From: Aurantiochytrium sp. KH105
Lineage: Eukaryota; Sar; Bigyra; Thraustochytrida; Thraustochytriidae
Assembly (NCBI GenBank): GCA_003116975.1
Contig: BGKB01000071.1
Location: 186,001 to 250,000, forward strand
DNA length: 64,000 nt
Direction of reading: 5' to 3'
Shown: positions 35,824 to 45,737 of the stretch, piece after piece
How the letters are laid out: every line of letters starts with the position of its first letter
Position numbering within the stretch: position 1 is the first letter of the stretch
Notes under the pieces: generated by a model
What the model saw: the letters and a program-made list of their open reading frames with translations, nothing else
Databases searched by the model: none
What the model was told of the DNA's origin: nothing
Translations under genes and position numbers: made by a program

Positions 35824-36894
35824 ACATGTCTCTTCTTTGCGCCGTGACGGGGAATCAGGGTCTGCCCTGCCAACGGTGTGCTTTCTCTGGCTCATGCAAT
35901 TTGCTTTTGGCACATCTTTTGCACCAGGTATTTGAACGTAGGCTTCTCTCCAATGCTCATCATGCCGATACCCACCGTGCCGTTTCGGGGCTTGAGAGGT
36001 CACATTGTTTGTTGATTGCACGACGCCCTGAAGCCCGATTTTCATCTCGACGACAGAGAGCATGCTCGCTTGAGCCTGACCACGAAAGTGGTCAACCATA
36101 AGTTCAAGTTCGTCCTTTTCTGATTTGAGCTGGACAATTTGAAGTTCGAATGATATCCGCTGTTCTTCGAGGGTGCGCCGCAACTCACTCTCTAGCCGCT
36201 CACGTTGGGCTGTCTCCCGGACGAGGTCGTCCTTGAGCCGGGTCTCGAGAGCAGCTGCTCGATCCTCTTCACGCGCAAGGTGCCGCCGCAGCTCACCTGC
36301 CTGAGCCTGGGCCTCTTCAACGCTTGCTTCGGCACGTTCTGCGCGCTGACGCATCGCGTCTTGCGCTTCACGGAACTGTTTTCTTTCCGAGGCGAAGAGC
36401 TTGGAGGACTTTTGCGCTTGATCGCGGGCCATGGCGGCTTCTCTTCGGAACTTACAAATTTGAGTGTACATGGCAATCTTTTCCCTCGGTAGCTTGTGTA
36501 AACTATTGTACATTTGAGCATGTTCATACGTGTCCTTTTCCAGGATCGCCTGCTTGTATCGCTTCACTGCTTCGGACCGCACAGACATTGCCTCCTGTAA
36601 GAGACTGTCGATTGCGTCTGCTGTGCGAAGCGCCTCTGCGTCGAGCATCGGGCCTTCTTCTGCTTCTTCTCCTTCTTCTTCTTCTTCTTCTTCTTCTTCT
36701 TCTACTAGTACTTGCTGTTGTTGTTCTTGTTGTCGTTGTTCTTTTTCTTTGTCTTCATATCGATGAGTTCCCTCGAGTCGCTCATCAGCAATAAGTCCTG
36801 GCGATCTCACGGTTTGGGAGCTTTCTTGGGGCATCAATGCCGGGGTAGGTCCACGTGGCGGCGCAGAGTTTTCTGCTGCATGTCCGGCTTTCAT
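35812..36894 (-). CDS. Coiled-coil protein of unknown function
   Basis: ATG at 36894 gives 360 aa. Residues about 50-80 are a Gln- then Glu-rich low-complexity run (the CTT repeat on the plus strand). From about residue 85 to 280 the sequence is heptad-like and highly charged (EAVKRYKQAILEKDTYEHAQMYNSL, then ERAEASVEEAQAQAGELRRHL and REELESELRRTLEEQR-type words), indicating a long coiled coil. The C-terminal 70 residues are basic and polar. I do not recognise the family; it could be cytoskeletal or ciliary. The gene converges with paralogue 3 of the receptor-like array and the two coding regions overlap by 12 bp. Confidence 0.65.
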   Translation of the reverse strand: MKAGHAAENSAPPRGPTPALMPQESSQTVRSPGLIADERLEGTHRYEDKEKEQRQQEQQQQVLVEEEEEEEEEEGEEAEEGPMLDAEALRTADAIDSLLQEAMSVRSEAVKRYKQAILEKDTYEHAQMYNSLHKLPREKIAMYTQICKFRREAAMARDQAQKSSKLFASERKQFREAQDAMRQRAERAEASVEEAQAQAGELRRHLAREEDRAAALETRLKDDLVRETAQRERLESELRRTLEEQRISFELQIVQLKSEKDELELMVDHFRGQAQASMLSVVEMKIGLQGVVQSTNNVTSQAPKRHGGYRHDEHWREAYVQIPGAKDVPKANCMSQRKHTVGRADPDSPSRRKEETCSMP

Positions 36895-37201
36895 GTGCGC
36901 CTCCGCCCGCTGGTCCGGGTCTTCTCTCCGTTGTCAGACCGCTTCCTTTCTCAACAGAGATCACCGCGCGCGCCGCCTTCAACCACGTGTCATTCAAGCG
37001 ATCACACCGCTTTTCATGCCATGACGCAGACTCGCCAGGCGCACAGATATGCTCGCTTTTTTTACTCGGGGCCAAAGAGGCGTTACACTTCGAGACGACT
37101 CGGACTCGGACTTTCGACCGGACTCGGAGTCATGTTTGGCACAAATGCGAGACACATTGATAAGGTCCCCGTGGTGCGCGGCCTCACTATCAGTCGCCTC
37201 G
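36895..37201. other. Intergenic upstream of the coiled-coil gene
   Basis: This 307-bp region should contain the promoter of the coiled-coil gene. It has repeated CGACTCGGACTCGGAC-type words at 37085-37130. No other feature is evident. Confidence 0.4.
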
Positions 37202-37533
37202 TTACGCACGCTCCCATGAAAATGAAAAGAGCACGATAACGAGCACTGCCACAGCAACGGCAAACCAAGGAATGGGACGCTGAGACCAGTAATGTAGGAG
37301 GGGAATAGTCGAGAGCTTGTTGCTAGAGCCAATTTCTCTTTCCACCGCCATGCTTGGCTGGCTTTCAGTACCATTATTGCGCGCAGATAGAAAATCTACT
37401 CCTCAGGCGATTCATCAGCCATGAAGATTCGGCTTAAAATCTCTGTGACACTGTCCATTGGAGCCGTCTCATTGCCGTCTTGCGAGTTGCCCGGCCCTTC
37501 TCCATTTGCCGACTGTGACGCAACATGACTCAT
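37202..37533 (-). CDS. Possible tail-anchored microprotein (two exons)
   Basis: The proposed model is complement(join(37202..37361, 37400..37533)), 97 aa. Exon 1 begins ATG at 37533 (MSHVASQSANGEG) and ends near MADESPEE; exon 2 continues QPSMAVEREIG and ends with a strongly hydrophobic span, IPWFAVAVAVLVIVLFSFSW, three residues before the stop, as in tail-anchored proteins. The 38-nt GT-AG intron is very short, which is the main doubt. The frame extends upstream of the ATG through a leucine-rich stretch, so the true start could be in an earlier exon. No family is recognised. Without splicing the first frame stops after 45 residues. Confidence 0.35.
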
Positions 37534-38166
37534 TTCAACCAGAGAATAGCAACGCTCCAGAAAATCAGAGACCAGCACCGCTGCGAATAGCAGCAGCAGC
37601 AGCAGTAACAGTAGTTCGTTATTGGCAATTAAGGACGCGATTTAGTGCACTCCCCACGATCACTACCAAACAAGTGTCCTTTGTGAGTCGGGCGCTGGTA
37701 TCTCCAGCATCAAACATGATGCGCAGGAGTTCCGATGTTGCGCCGCCCAGCGTCCAGCTGCTTACTGTATGTTAGCCCATAATTTGCTTGCAGAATCAGA
37801 GTCGTGAGAATGGTGGCTAGACACAACATAGGTCTATTCAATCGAACTTCATTGAGCAACATTCATCGAGTAATCACGGAAAAGGGGGCAAAAGAATTGT
37901 ATTATGTGGGAAGGGGTTTGGGTTGGTTGGGAGCGAAAGGAAAGGAAAGGGTTTAAGCGAAGTGAGGTCAGATTGATGGGATGGATGATGATGGGCGGGG
38001 GCTGCTCATGGGCAAAAGAAGCAGGGCAAAGCACCTCTCTCGATAACCGCCAAGACATGAGGATACGAGCAGAAAGTGATTCTTCGCACGCGGGTGATTT
38101 CAGACCTGCTCCCATGAGACGATTCGATTCGAGTCGAGAACGCTCAAGGCGCACCACATCTCGAAC
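37534..38166. other. Intergenic region downstream of RPN2
   Basis: This 633-bp region holds a short CAG run at 37591-37605 and a G/A-rich stretch with GGAAAGGAAAGG at 37936-37952. Nothing clearly functional is seen apart from the presumed 3' region of RPN2. Confidence 0.4.
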
Positions 38167-41037
38167 TTACTTGCGGTGGCTGGGCTCGGTCCACTCAAAG
38201 GGCGCTGGTGGCTCGGCGCTATCCTCATCGTCATCTGCGCCCATGGCCGCGCCCGTGGGGGGCACTGCAACTTTCATGACGTCTTCATCTTCGCCCGGCT
38301 GACGATCTCGCAAGACAAAGATACCCATGGGGTGGTCCATCGGATACACTGGGACGTAGCGCTGCCTGTCGTCAGTCTTGAAGCGAATGTACTTGCTCTG
38401 TTGCGCTGTCACGCGAAGAGGATTCGTGAGCTTCGTCACGGGAGCCTCGTGTTCCGGGCTATTGCTCTTCTTGCTTTTGGTCTTCTTCTTGGTGTCATCG
38501 TCCTCGTCCTCCTCCATGGCGTCGAGGCCGGTGTCCTTGCGCTTGAGCGCCTCGCGCGCCTTGGCCTTGGCCGTCATGGAGAGAACAGCCGTCTTGACGC
38601 GCACCTGTTTCTTCTCCTTCTTCTCCTGCATTGGCTTCGGGTAGTCAAAGAACTTGAGGTCCTCGTAGCAGTCAACCTCAAAGTTGGTGGGCATATCGAG
38701 CTGCCAGTTGACACCAATAAGCGCCGTCGGGGTAAGCGTGAGCGAGATCATGTGCAGCATGGGGTACCAATACCAGTACTGGGTCCACAGCACCATACCA
38801 ACCACGGCAGGCGGCTTGGTGAAGCCTGTGCGAGATTTGAGCTCCACCTTGACGTTGCGGCCACCTGCGTCGATGAGACCCGTGGCCAAAATGGCGCCCA
38901 TTCGCGTCATCGTCGGCGAATGCTTGGCATCGCCGATTGTCTGCGAAAGCTTATGGCGCAAGATTTTGGCCTTGTTATTCGTCTCCGGGTTTTGCTGCAT
39001 GAGCAGCATGGCGCACGCAAGGAGAGCGCCCTGCTTGACGAAATCAACCTTGTCATCCTTGAGGTGATCGAGCAGATTCAGCGCCTCGGTAGGATCATCC
39101 ATGTGCGAGCATCCAATCGCCAGGGCCATGCACGCGCCATAGCGCACGTGCGGGTTGTAGCTCTCAGAAAGAAGGGCGATGAGCTCCGGAATGCGCTCTG
39201 GAACGTTGAGCATGACAAAACCAAGGGAAGTCACCGCGGCGCGACGCACGTCGTCGGTCACGTCCGAGACAGCCACGTGCAAGAGGCGCCGAATCGCGGC
39301 GTTGTTTGCTGTGCCCGCGTACGCGAGACCGACCGTGTACATGCCACCATAGCGGAGGATGGGGTCCTTGTCGCGGCAAAGCTGCTCGATGAGCGCATCG
39401 GCGGCCTCTTCCTGGCCGTACATGACCATTGCCACCGCGAGGCCGAGGCCGCGAATAATCTTTTCGTGCTGCGTGTCGTGAGCGTACCCGAGGATATCGG
39501 CCACGACGTCAGCATGTTTGGAGCCGCCACCCAACATCACCATACCCATGGCGAGCGCAGCACCTTCGCCAGCCACGGCGTTATCGTTGTACACCACGTT
39601 CTGTAGTTTCTCTGCCAATCCAGCGTCCCCCGAAGCCATGGCGACGAGACCGACGCCGAGACAGGCGCCATGCTGCAGTGCTTCGCGCGCAGTCTCGTTC
39701 TCCTGGTTGCCAGCGCCATCAAGGGCCGTCGTCAAGTACTCGAGCGCGCTTGACCCGTTCTCGTTGGTGGCGCCCTCGCCGGCATGAATGAGGCCAAGAG
39801 CATAAAGGGCGCCGCCCTCGGAATAAGGGCTCTGCGAAGCGCCGGTGCCCAGGTCGCTGGGAAGGTAAGGCTGCAAAAGGTCCATGCTAGGCTTGACATT
39901 GCCCTTGTGAATGACGCCCAGACTTGCGGTGGCGGTGAATTTGGCCCAGTTTGTGGCGCGACCAAGCCACTCAAGGTTGTTGCGCACAAAAGAATCCACA
40001 GTCGTTCCTGCCTGCAGGTAGCTATGCGCAACAATGGTGGCATTATGCAGGACCGAATTCTTGCGTCCCTGCTCCACAGACTGCTTGAGCAGGCGCAGGC
40101 CTAGAGCATCGGTCTTGTTGTTCTTGTAGAGAAAGTCCAAGTACATGGCAGTACTGATGCCTTCGCCGAGAATTTCCCGCACGGTAAGAAGGCGCCGCTC
40201 ATCGCCGTCAGGAAGGTCCGCAGACGACTTGGACCCTTCAGGCTTCGGCAAGGCTGCCAAGAGCTCCCCCACGAATCGTTGATCTTGAAGTTCCATAAGA
40301 TCAAAGACAGCCTGGTAGGCCGTGAGGTACTCGTCGTCATCCTGTTCGATGAGCTTCATGATGAGGGACGCATACTTGGCCACCTCCCCAAGGTAGTGGA
40401 GGCAGGTTGCGAGCTCGATGTACTTACAAGAGTCGCGTTGTTCCTCGTAGAGGCGAACCAGCGTGCTAAAGACTTCACGGCGGAACGAGCGGCTCGACAC
40501 GTGCCGTTGGCACACTTGCATGCAGTGCGAGAGCATCTCCGGAAGCTCGTCGCCCGAGCGAACAAGGGCGTCCTCAACCTTGTCGAGACGGTTGGCCTCC
40601 AGAGCGATGCCCAGGGCCTGGCGAAAGTTCCCCAGTAAGTAGCACTTTTCAAACATGCCCTCGACGATGCGCTCCAGCTTGGGGTCCACCTCAGCTTCCT
40701 CGCTGCGAAGAGCAATGTATTGTTCGATGCATTTGCCCACGATGGTCACTTCGTACTCACCAGCAGAACCGACATCGAAGAGGTCCCCTGCGGAAAGCGC
40801 GAGGCGAAGGGCGTCGTCGTATTCCTCGAGATGGTAAAAGCACTTGCTCGAGACAAAGGCGGCTAGCTCTTGGTGCGGAAAAGATTCGTCCTCGGAGAGG
40901 GCCTCGATTGTGTCGAGTGTGTCAGCAACTTCTGCCCAGTGCTCATCGAGGACACTCAGCAGCTTTTCCAGCGCGTACGCCTGGAGCTTTTCGTCCTCCT
41001 CGTCCAGGAGGCCCAGAAGGCCAGTGACCGAGTTCAT
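38167..41037 (-). CDS. PSMD1: 26S proteasome regulatory subunit RPN2/PSMD1
   Basis: This 956-aa protein starts at ATG 41037 with TGLLGLLDEEDEKLQAYALEKL and KCFYHLEEYDDALRLAL, matching the N terminus of RPN2/PSMD1. The helical N-terminal rod is followed by the PC-repeat toroid (about residues 390-760; for example GGALYALGLIHAG, GAALAMGMVMLG, YGGMYTVGLAYAGT, VRRAAVTSLGFVML and YGACMALAIGCSHM). The C-terminal part has the RPN2 features WYPMLHMISLTLTPTALIG and TAVLSMTAKAKAR. RPN2 is the largest scaffold of the 19S base and binds RPN13 through its extreme C terminus. Length is close to the family norm. One open frame covers the whole protein. Confidence 0.95.
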   Translation of the reverse strand: MNSVTGLLGLLDEEDEKLQAYALEKLLSVLDEHWAEVADTLDTIEALSEDESFPHQELAAFVSSKCFYHLEEYDDALRLALSAGDLFDVGSAGEYEVTIVGKCIEQYIALRSEEAEVDPKLERIVEGMFEKCYLLGNFRQALGIALEANRLDKVEDALVRSGDELPEMLSHCMQVCQRHVSSRSFRREVFSTLVRLYEEQRDSCKYIELATCLHYLGEVAKYASLIMKLIEQDDDEYLTAYQAVFDLMELQDQRFVGELLAALPKPEGSKSSADLPDGDERRLLTVREILGEGISTAMYLDFLYKNNKTDALGLRLLKQSVEQGRKNSVLHNATIVAHSYLQAGTTVDSFVRNNLEWLGRATNWAKFTATASLGVIHKGNVKPSMDLLQPYLPSDLGTGASQSPYSEGGALYALGLIHAGEGATNENGSSALEYLTTALDGAGNQENETAREALQHGACLGVGLVAMASGDAGLAEKLQNVVYNDNAVAGEGAALAMGMVMLGGGSKHADVVADILGYAHDTQHEKIIRGLGLAVAMVMYGQEEAADALIEQLCRDKDPILRYGGMYTVGLAYAGTANNAAIRRLLHVAVSDVTDDVRRAAVTSLGFVMLNVPERIPELIALLSESYNPHVRYGACMALAIGCSHMDDPTEALNLLDHLKDDKVDFVKQGALLACAMLLMQQNPETNNKAKILRHKLSQTIGDAKHSPTMTRMGAILATGLIDAGGRNVKVELKSRTGFTKPPAVVGMVLWTQYWYWYPMLHMISLTLTPTALIGVNWQLDMPTNFEVDCYEDLKFFDYPKPMQEKKEKKQVRVKTAVLSMTAKAKAREALKRKDTGLDAMEEDEDDDTKKKTKSKKSNSPEHEAPVTKLTNPLRVTAQQSKYIRFKTDDRQRYVPVYPMDHPMGIFVLRDRQPGEDEDVMKVAVPPTGAAMGADDDEDSAEPPAPFEWTEPSHRK

Positions 41038-41426
41038 TTTGGCTTTCGCAGCTGCTGATACTCTTCTTTCTACTGCTGCTGCTGCTGCTGCAACTACTGC
41101 TGCAACTGCTTCACAACGCGCTCACGGCGGTGCTTGCCTGCCCGCCTGTCTGTCTGTCGGTCTGTCTAGCGAACTTCGCTCGCTGGGTCCCTCGACCTCG
41201 GCCTGCCCGGCAGCCCGGGCGATCGACGGCGCGGCGGCTCGCGGGAGCCAGCGGCGCGCCCGGAGGAGTTCGTGCGGGCGCGCTCTCGCTCGCTCGCTCG
41301 CTCGCTGCGGCTGCGCGGCGCGCGCGGCGGTCTCGCGGGCGGTCTCGCGGGCGGTCTCGCGGGTCTGCCGCGCCCGCGCGCAGAGTATCCGCCGTTGCCG
41401 CCGGCGGCGAAGCTTCATCCACCTTC

Positions 41427-41460
41427 GCGAGGATATCCGCGGGTACGCGGATATCCTCGC
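41427..41460. repeat. Perfect 15-bp inverted repeat (hairpin)
   Basis: The arms GCGAGGATATCCGCG (41427-41441) and CGCGGATATCCTCGC (41446-41460) are exact reverse complements separated by GGTA. Pairing can continue outward with a small bulge. A third partial arm, GCGGATATCCT, lies at 41488-41498. Confidence 0.93.
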
Positions 41461-41758
41461 GCGAATCCCCCCGGCGCCGCGGTGGAAGCGGATATCCTGG
41501 ACTATCGATTGAGGACCGTAGAGGGCGCTAATTATTTAGCCGTTGGCGCGGAGAGCGGCCCGGTTGGATTCAAGATGAGTGTGGAGGGCGCAGAGGCTCC
41601 GGTTGGAGTTGATGAGTGGGGGTCGGGTGAGTGGGCGAGTGGGAAACAGACTTCGTCGTTGGACGCGATCGGTCAATGGTATGGAACCAAAAATATTGTA
41701 ACTAAGAAAAGAGAAGACAAGAATTGAAGATGAGATCAAATCAGATAGACATCATTTA

Positions 41759-41790
41759 TCAGTCAGTCAGTCAGTCAGTCAGTCAGTCAG
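41759..41790 (+). repeat. (TCAG)n microsatellite
   Basis: Eight perfect TCAG units lie about 300 bp upstream of the BAR-domain gene. Confidence 0.92.
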
Positions 41791-42089
41791 CACTTTAATT
41801 ATGTATTGATTGAAGTATTATCTCTTGAGAGGCTCTCGCGAACTTCTTCCCTCCTCGAAAAAAAGAGAAACGAAAAGAAGAAAACAACAAGTTTTCCTCT
41901 TCCAGCTCAAGCTGTGCGCACCCACCCACCCACTCTCTCTCTCATTCACACAGTCCTAGGTGTTTCTGTCGGCGCTTAGTTGATACTCTCCAGGGTTCCG
42001 TGCCAGTGCTGGACACAACGAACGTGTAGCACCAGCAACAAACAAAACGTTGCTTTAAGAAAAGTGGCACGCCGCGACGGAAGCGTACG

Positions 42090-43706
42090 ATGGCGGCCTT
42101 GATTCGCAGGCTAATCGGCAGCGATCGTGACGAAGACGAGGTCGCGAGCGCTCTATGGGGAGAACGAGCAGGACTCGCGCTCTCGTCGAATCGAAGCTTG
42201 TCCGGAGCTGCCTCGCAATTTGGCGGCGACGATGCCCAGTCCATGAGAAGCGGCGACTTTGACGACGGCAGATCTATGGACGGCCGCTGCGGCCTGGACA
42301 AGGACCAAGAGCGTCAATATAAACAGCTCTATGATGCCTTTCTTATCATGGAGGCATCATTGCAGAAATACTGGAAGACCTGCACAGCCTTTCTTGAAGT
42401 GAGCTCGCTTATGCAGGAGGGCGTCGATCAGATGACCGCCGACGTGCTCTCCTTCTGCAGTTCGATGGAGGAAGACGCGATGATCCAACGGCTTGAGCAC
42501 GACGCGCTCTGTATGCGCGATGGAATGGCCTGCGAAGATGTGGTCAACGAGTCTGTGCGCAAACATTTATTAGGTCCCATGGGAGATCGCCTTGCCTTCT
42601 TCCAGGCCATCAAGGTTCGGGCCCGCGACATTGCAACCCATCGTCGAGCCTATCGGGAGCAGCGGAAGAAGCTTGGCAAAATGCGTGTCGATCGAAAGTG
42701 CAACCCAGTCAGACTCAAGGCAGCGGAACATGAGCTTGGCGTTCTGGCCAACAAGTTTGAGTCCACGTTCCGGAACCTCGTGGGTGACCTTCAGGATCTT
42801 CACGAAAATCGCGCGCAAATTCTGCGCGAACCTTTCGATGCCCTGCGTCGATGCCAAATCGACTTCATGCAACACCTGTCTGGCGTGCTCGCCGCCGACA
42901 TGCGCAAGGATGAAGTCCCATGCATGCATGATTTCGAGCCTGTTTCTAACCAGCACGAGGCCCAGGTGCCGAATTGGGACATGGGTATCGAGGACTCGGC
43001 GAGCGTTGCCGCAGAGTATCACGTGCCGTTCGAAGCCGAAGAGACCCTCTCCGTGCGCACAGGAAATGCAAGTCAAAGCATTGCTGAGCAGCTTCACCAA
43101 AGTCAAGCACAGTCGATGCATCCGGAAAGGCTTGTCTCAACATCAACTTCGCTTTCCGCGTCATCTGCATCGCCGGCCGTGTCAGAGCCGGTGGCTTCGT
43201 CGTCTTCAGCGACCGTACTCACCCAAGGCCATCGTCCGCGACAGCGACACCAGGTGGCGCAAATTGTCAAAGACTTTCACCTCTTGCGGGGCCGTCGCAT
43301 CTTTGAGCGCCCTGAGCAATTTCGGGCGCTCGAAGTCGCGCCTCCGGGGCGCCCAGGCCCACTTGCCCGAGTTCAAGGAGAAACGGCGGACGCAGACGAC
43401 TCCACTTATGCCATGGTCCGGCGCTTTGCGGCCTCGGTCCGGCGCGTGACGCGAGGCAGCGCATCTGCACTTGATCGGGATACACCCGCCAACGACCTCG
43501 ACGAAACGTCTGCCGCGCGCAAACTTCAGGGTTTCGCGCGAACCGTTGCCGCACAGTCGCAAGCGCGCGCGCTGGCAGATCAGATTTTTGCGGTGCACCG
43601 AGACAATGCCGGGTATACCTTTTATTCGAACCCCCACACGGGCTACATGTCTTGGACACGGCCACTCTTTGTGCGAAGAGGAGGAGAAGCAGGAAGTCTT
43701 TCGTAG
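42090..43706 (+). CDS. BAR-domain-like protein with IQ-like C terminus
   Basis: This 538-aa protein starts at ATG 42090. Residues about 70-290 are long amphipathic helices (YDAFLIMEASLQKYWKTCTAFLE, AYREQRKKLGKMRVDRK, LKAAEHELGVLANKFEST, then FMQHLSGVLAADM) with the spacing of a BAR membrane-curvature dimer. A Ser/Gln-rich linker follows, and near residue 480 AARKLQGFARTVAAQSQAR resembles a calmodulin-binding IQ motif. The C terminus has FYSNPHTGYMSWTRP, which resembles half of a WW domain or the YxNxxTxxxxW phrase seen with IQ motifs in stramenopile proteins. It probably acts at membranes in trafficking or endocytosis. Family assignment is by fold pattern and is moderate. Confidence 0.65.
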   Translation: MAALIRRLIGSDRDEDEVASALWGERAGLALSSNRSLSGAASQFGGDDAQSMRSGDFDDGRSMDGRCGLDKDQERQYKQLYDAFLIMEASLQKYWKTCTAFLEVSSLMQEGVDQMTADVLSFCSSMEEDAMIQRLEHDALCMRDGMACEDVVNESVRKHLLGPMGDRLAFFQAIKVRARDIATHRRAYREQRKKLGKMRVDRKCNPVRLKAAEHELGVLANKFESTFRNLVGDLQDLHENRAQILREPFDALRRCQIDFMQHLSGVLAADMRKDEVPCMHDFEPVSNQHEAQVPNWDMGIEDSASVAAEYHVPFEAEETLSVRTGNASQSIAEQLHQSQAQSMHPERLVSTSTSLSASSASPAVSEPVASSSSATVLTQGHRPRQRHQVAQIVKDFHLLRGRRIFERPEQFRALEVAPPGRPGPLARVQGETADADDSTYAMVRRFAASVRRVTRGSASALDRDTPANDLDETSAARKLQGFARTVAAQSQARALADQIFAVHRDNAGYTFYSNPHTGYMSWTRPLFVRRGGEAGSLS

Positions 43707-43915
43707 CGGAGCATAGCATTTCCGACAAAGTTATGACAGGGCAGGATGCCTTGCAGCCACGGGTTAGAACTGTGATGAGCTATCGTCTCTTTAAAGTCAC
43801 GTGTGCATTCATAGGTTCTGAAGCATAAACTCTGAAAGACCAACGTCCACTGTTCGCAGCAGGTACTCTGTACTTGTCGTTCTTGATATTATTGGTGTTG
43901 TTGCTGTTCTTGATA

Positions 43916-43952
<37 letters not shown>
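43916..43952 (+). repeat. (TCG)n trinucleotide microsatellite
   Basis: Twelve TCG units lie in the 291-bp spacer between the 3' ends of the BAR gene and the next minus-strand gene. The spacer shows no other feature. Confidence 0.92.
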
Positions 43953-43997
43953 ACATGTAGCTTTATTTTTGCGCGCGCGTGGGTAAGAAACCTGTGT

Positions 43998-45200
43998 TCA
44001 CCAATAGTGGCTACGTACCTCCCAGAGTCCGGGCCCTGTGGCCAAGAGAGCAAATACCAGGGCACCGCACATGGACAAATACACGATGGCCCAACCCGTT
44101 TCGGACTCGTGAAAGCTTTCATTCATGTTCGCGGCAGACTGCGCAGACACCGCCGCTGGCGCTTGCGCAGCAGACGCGGGGCTGGGGCCAGAACCGGACG
44201 TTGCAGCAGCGGCACTGCTCTTGGCTACCGTGGCGACGTGTGATGCACTCTGTCCTTGATAGTAGGTGCCATCGTCAGAGTGCTGACCGGCCCAATTGGC
44301 TGAGTCAATCATTTCAAGAATGATACCGACCAAACCTGAGAGTGACAAGACGACGAGCATGGTGACGAGCTTGGTCTGAAACTGGAACTTGCCAAGCGCC
44401 TTGTGCATTGCATGTTCGTAGTCGGGCGCATGTAAAAAGCGGAACTCGCCTTCGTCATCCTCATCAAAACTCGAGGATAACTTGCCCTTGCTTTGCGTGG
44501 TGACGTCCGCTTCGCTCACCGCCTCTTGCGACCGTCGTGAGAGAACCCCAGGTTCGGAGGGAGTTTTATCCGAGTCTACTTTAGCAACAAATTCGGCCGT
44601 CTGAAAGCTTGCGGGGAAGAGAGATGGTGGCGTGAGCGACTGGCGGCGCAACAGGATGATCATGGCGGTCCAGATGGAAAAGAAGGTGCTGAGCACGGCG
44701 AGTAACAGCATGGGGACCTCAAAGAGGATGAGCGCAGCCACAGGCGGCTTGTACATGAAGCAAAAGAGCGTACGCTGCTCAAATTCGCCCACAATGGCGC
44801 TCAGGAGCGTAGGCCCGAGGGCCATTCCTGCAGCAAGTGCTGCAGCCCGCCGCACGCCACAAACCTGCGACTCGAGCCGCACGCCTCGATAGAGGAGTGA
44901 CCACGTTGACATCGCAAGCAAGAGGAGCAAAATGCCACTCATGAGCGTAAAGAACAAGAGGACGACACCATGGCAGGTGCACCACGCTCGGGAGACTGTG
45001 TCAGTGATTACTGTAATGACCGTGAAGAGGAGAACGCCACTCAAGGCCAAGAGGACACCAACAAAATTAACGAGCATCGCCAGCAGCGGATCATCGCTGC
45101 TACCCACGCCCGCGAGCCGCTGCGTCGCCGCCATCCAGGTCACGAGCAGCAACACTGTGCTCGTCAGCAGCAGCGTTAGCGAGTTCCATGTGGGGTTCAT
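43998..45200 (-). CDS. Seven-span membrane protein of unknown family
   Basis: ATG at 45200 gives 400 aa with about seven hydrophobic segments: LTLLLTSTVLLLVTWM, MLVNFVGVLLALSGVLLF, VVLLFFTLMSGILLLLLAMSTW, ALAAGMALGPTLLSAIVG, ALILFEVPMLLLAVLSTFFSIW, then after a Ser/Glu-rich loop of about 90 residues VTMLVVLSLSGLVGIILEMI, and a last span near the C terminus (AIVYLSMCGALVFALLATG). A polar Ala/Ser-rich loop precedes the last span. I recognise no family. It is unrelated at motif level to the EGF-like/seven-span array. The BAR gene converges on it. Confidence 0.68.
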   Translation of the reverse strand: MNPTWNSLTLLLTSTVLLLVTWMAATQRLAGVGSSDDPLLAMLVNFVGVLLALSGVLLFTVITVITDTVSRAWCTCHGVVLLFFTLMSGILLLLLAMSTWSLLYRGVRLESQVCGVRRAAALAAGMALGPTLLSAIVGEFEQRTLFCFMYKPPVAALILFEVPMLLLAVLSTFFSIWTAMIILLRRQSLTPPSLFPASFQTAEFVAKVDSDKTPSEPGVLSRRSQEAVSEADVTTQSKGKLSSSFDEDDEGEFRFLHAPDYEHAMHKALGKFQFQTKLVTMLVVLSLSGLVGIILEMIDSANWAGQHSDDGTYYQGQSASHVATVAKSSAAAATSGSGPSPASAAQAPAAVSAQSAANMNESFHESETGWAIVYLSMCGALVFALLATGPGLWEVRSHYW

Positions 45201-45737
45201 GGCGGCGGTCTACGTCGGGTTGTGGCCCTGTCCTCAGCCGCCTCAGCACCTGAGTCGCGTTTGCCTTTCGTGCCTCGACCTAGCAGTAAGTCAGGCGAAT
45301 CAAGGCGGCGCGGTGGCCAGGACCTGTCGAGACTCTTTCGCTTTTGGGCGCCCGAGCGCGCACGCTACCTTTGCTGGCTCTCTCTTCTTTTCGATGCAAG
45401 TCGTCGCAAGTCGATGCAAGTTTTATTTTTTAATTTTTTAGCATGACCCAATGTTGTTGTCGTGACACCGTGACAGAGACAGGCCTAGGATCAAATGCCT
45501 AATTTGTGATAAGCAGTGGCAGTGGTGGCGAGTATCACAAGCTCTCTTTCGCTGCCGACGTTCTTTGCTTGCATTTCCACCTCGCCTGTCAATGAAGAAA
45601 GAAATTGCTTTCTTTTCTGGCATAGCAAGACAAAAGCAAAATGTTGCAGTGAGAACGACTTAACGACAAAAAAGCTAAATTGATTGAAGAGCAGTGCACG
45701 TACTTTTCCTTTTAAGATTTTTCCTTCTAAGCTAGAC
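45201..45737. other. Intergenic between membrane protein and beta-oxidation enzyme
   Basis: This 537-bp region lies upstream of the seven-span gene and downstream of the hydratase/dehydrogenase gene, both on the minus strand. It contains a T-rich run (45421-45440) and no recognisable element. Confidence 0.4.

Larger units (their letters stand above)
41038..42089. other. Intergenic: divergent promoter region of RPN2 and the BAR protein
   Basis: These 1,052 bp hold both 5' regions. They contain a TGTC-like run near 41145-41168, a GCTC run at 41285-41307, tandem GCGGTCTCGCGG units at about 41328-41365, a strong hairpin at 41427-41460 and a TCAG run at 41759-41790. Open frames here are low complexity and unsupported. 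Confidence 0.5.

Noticed and set aside
38176..39606. 476-codon open frame on the plus strand
   Set aside because: It is antisense to RPN2, His/Arg-rich and without recognisable domains; a by-product of codon bias.
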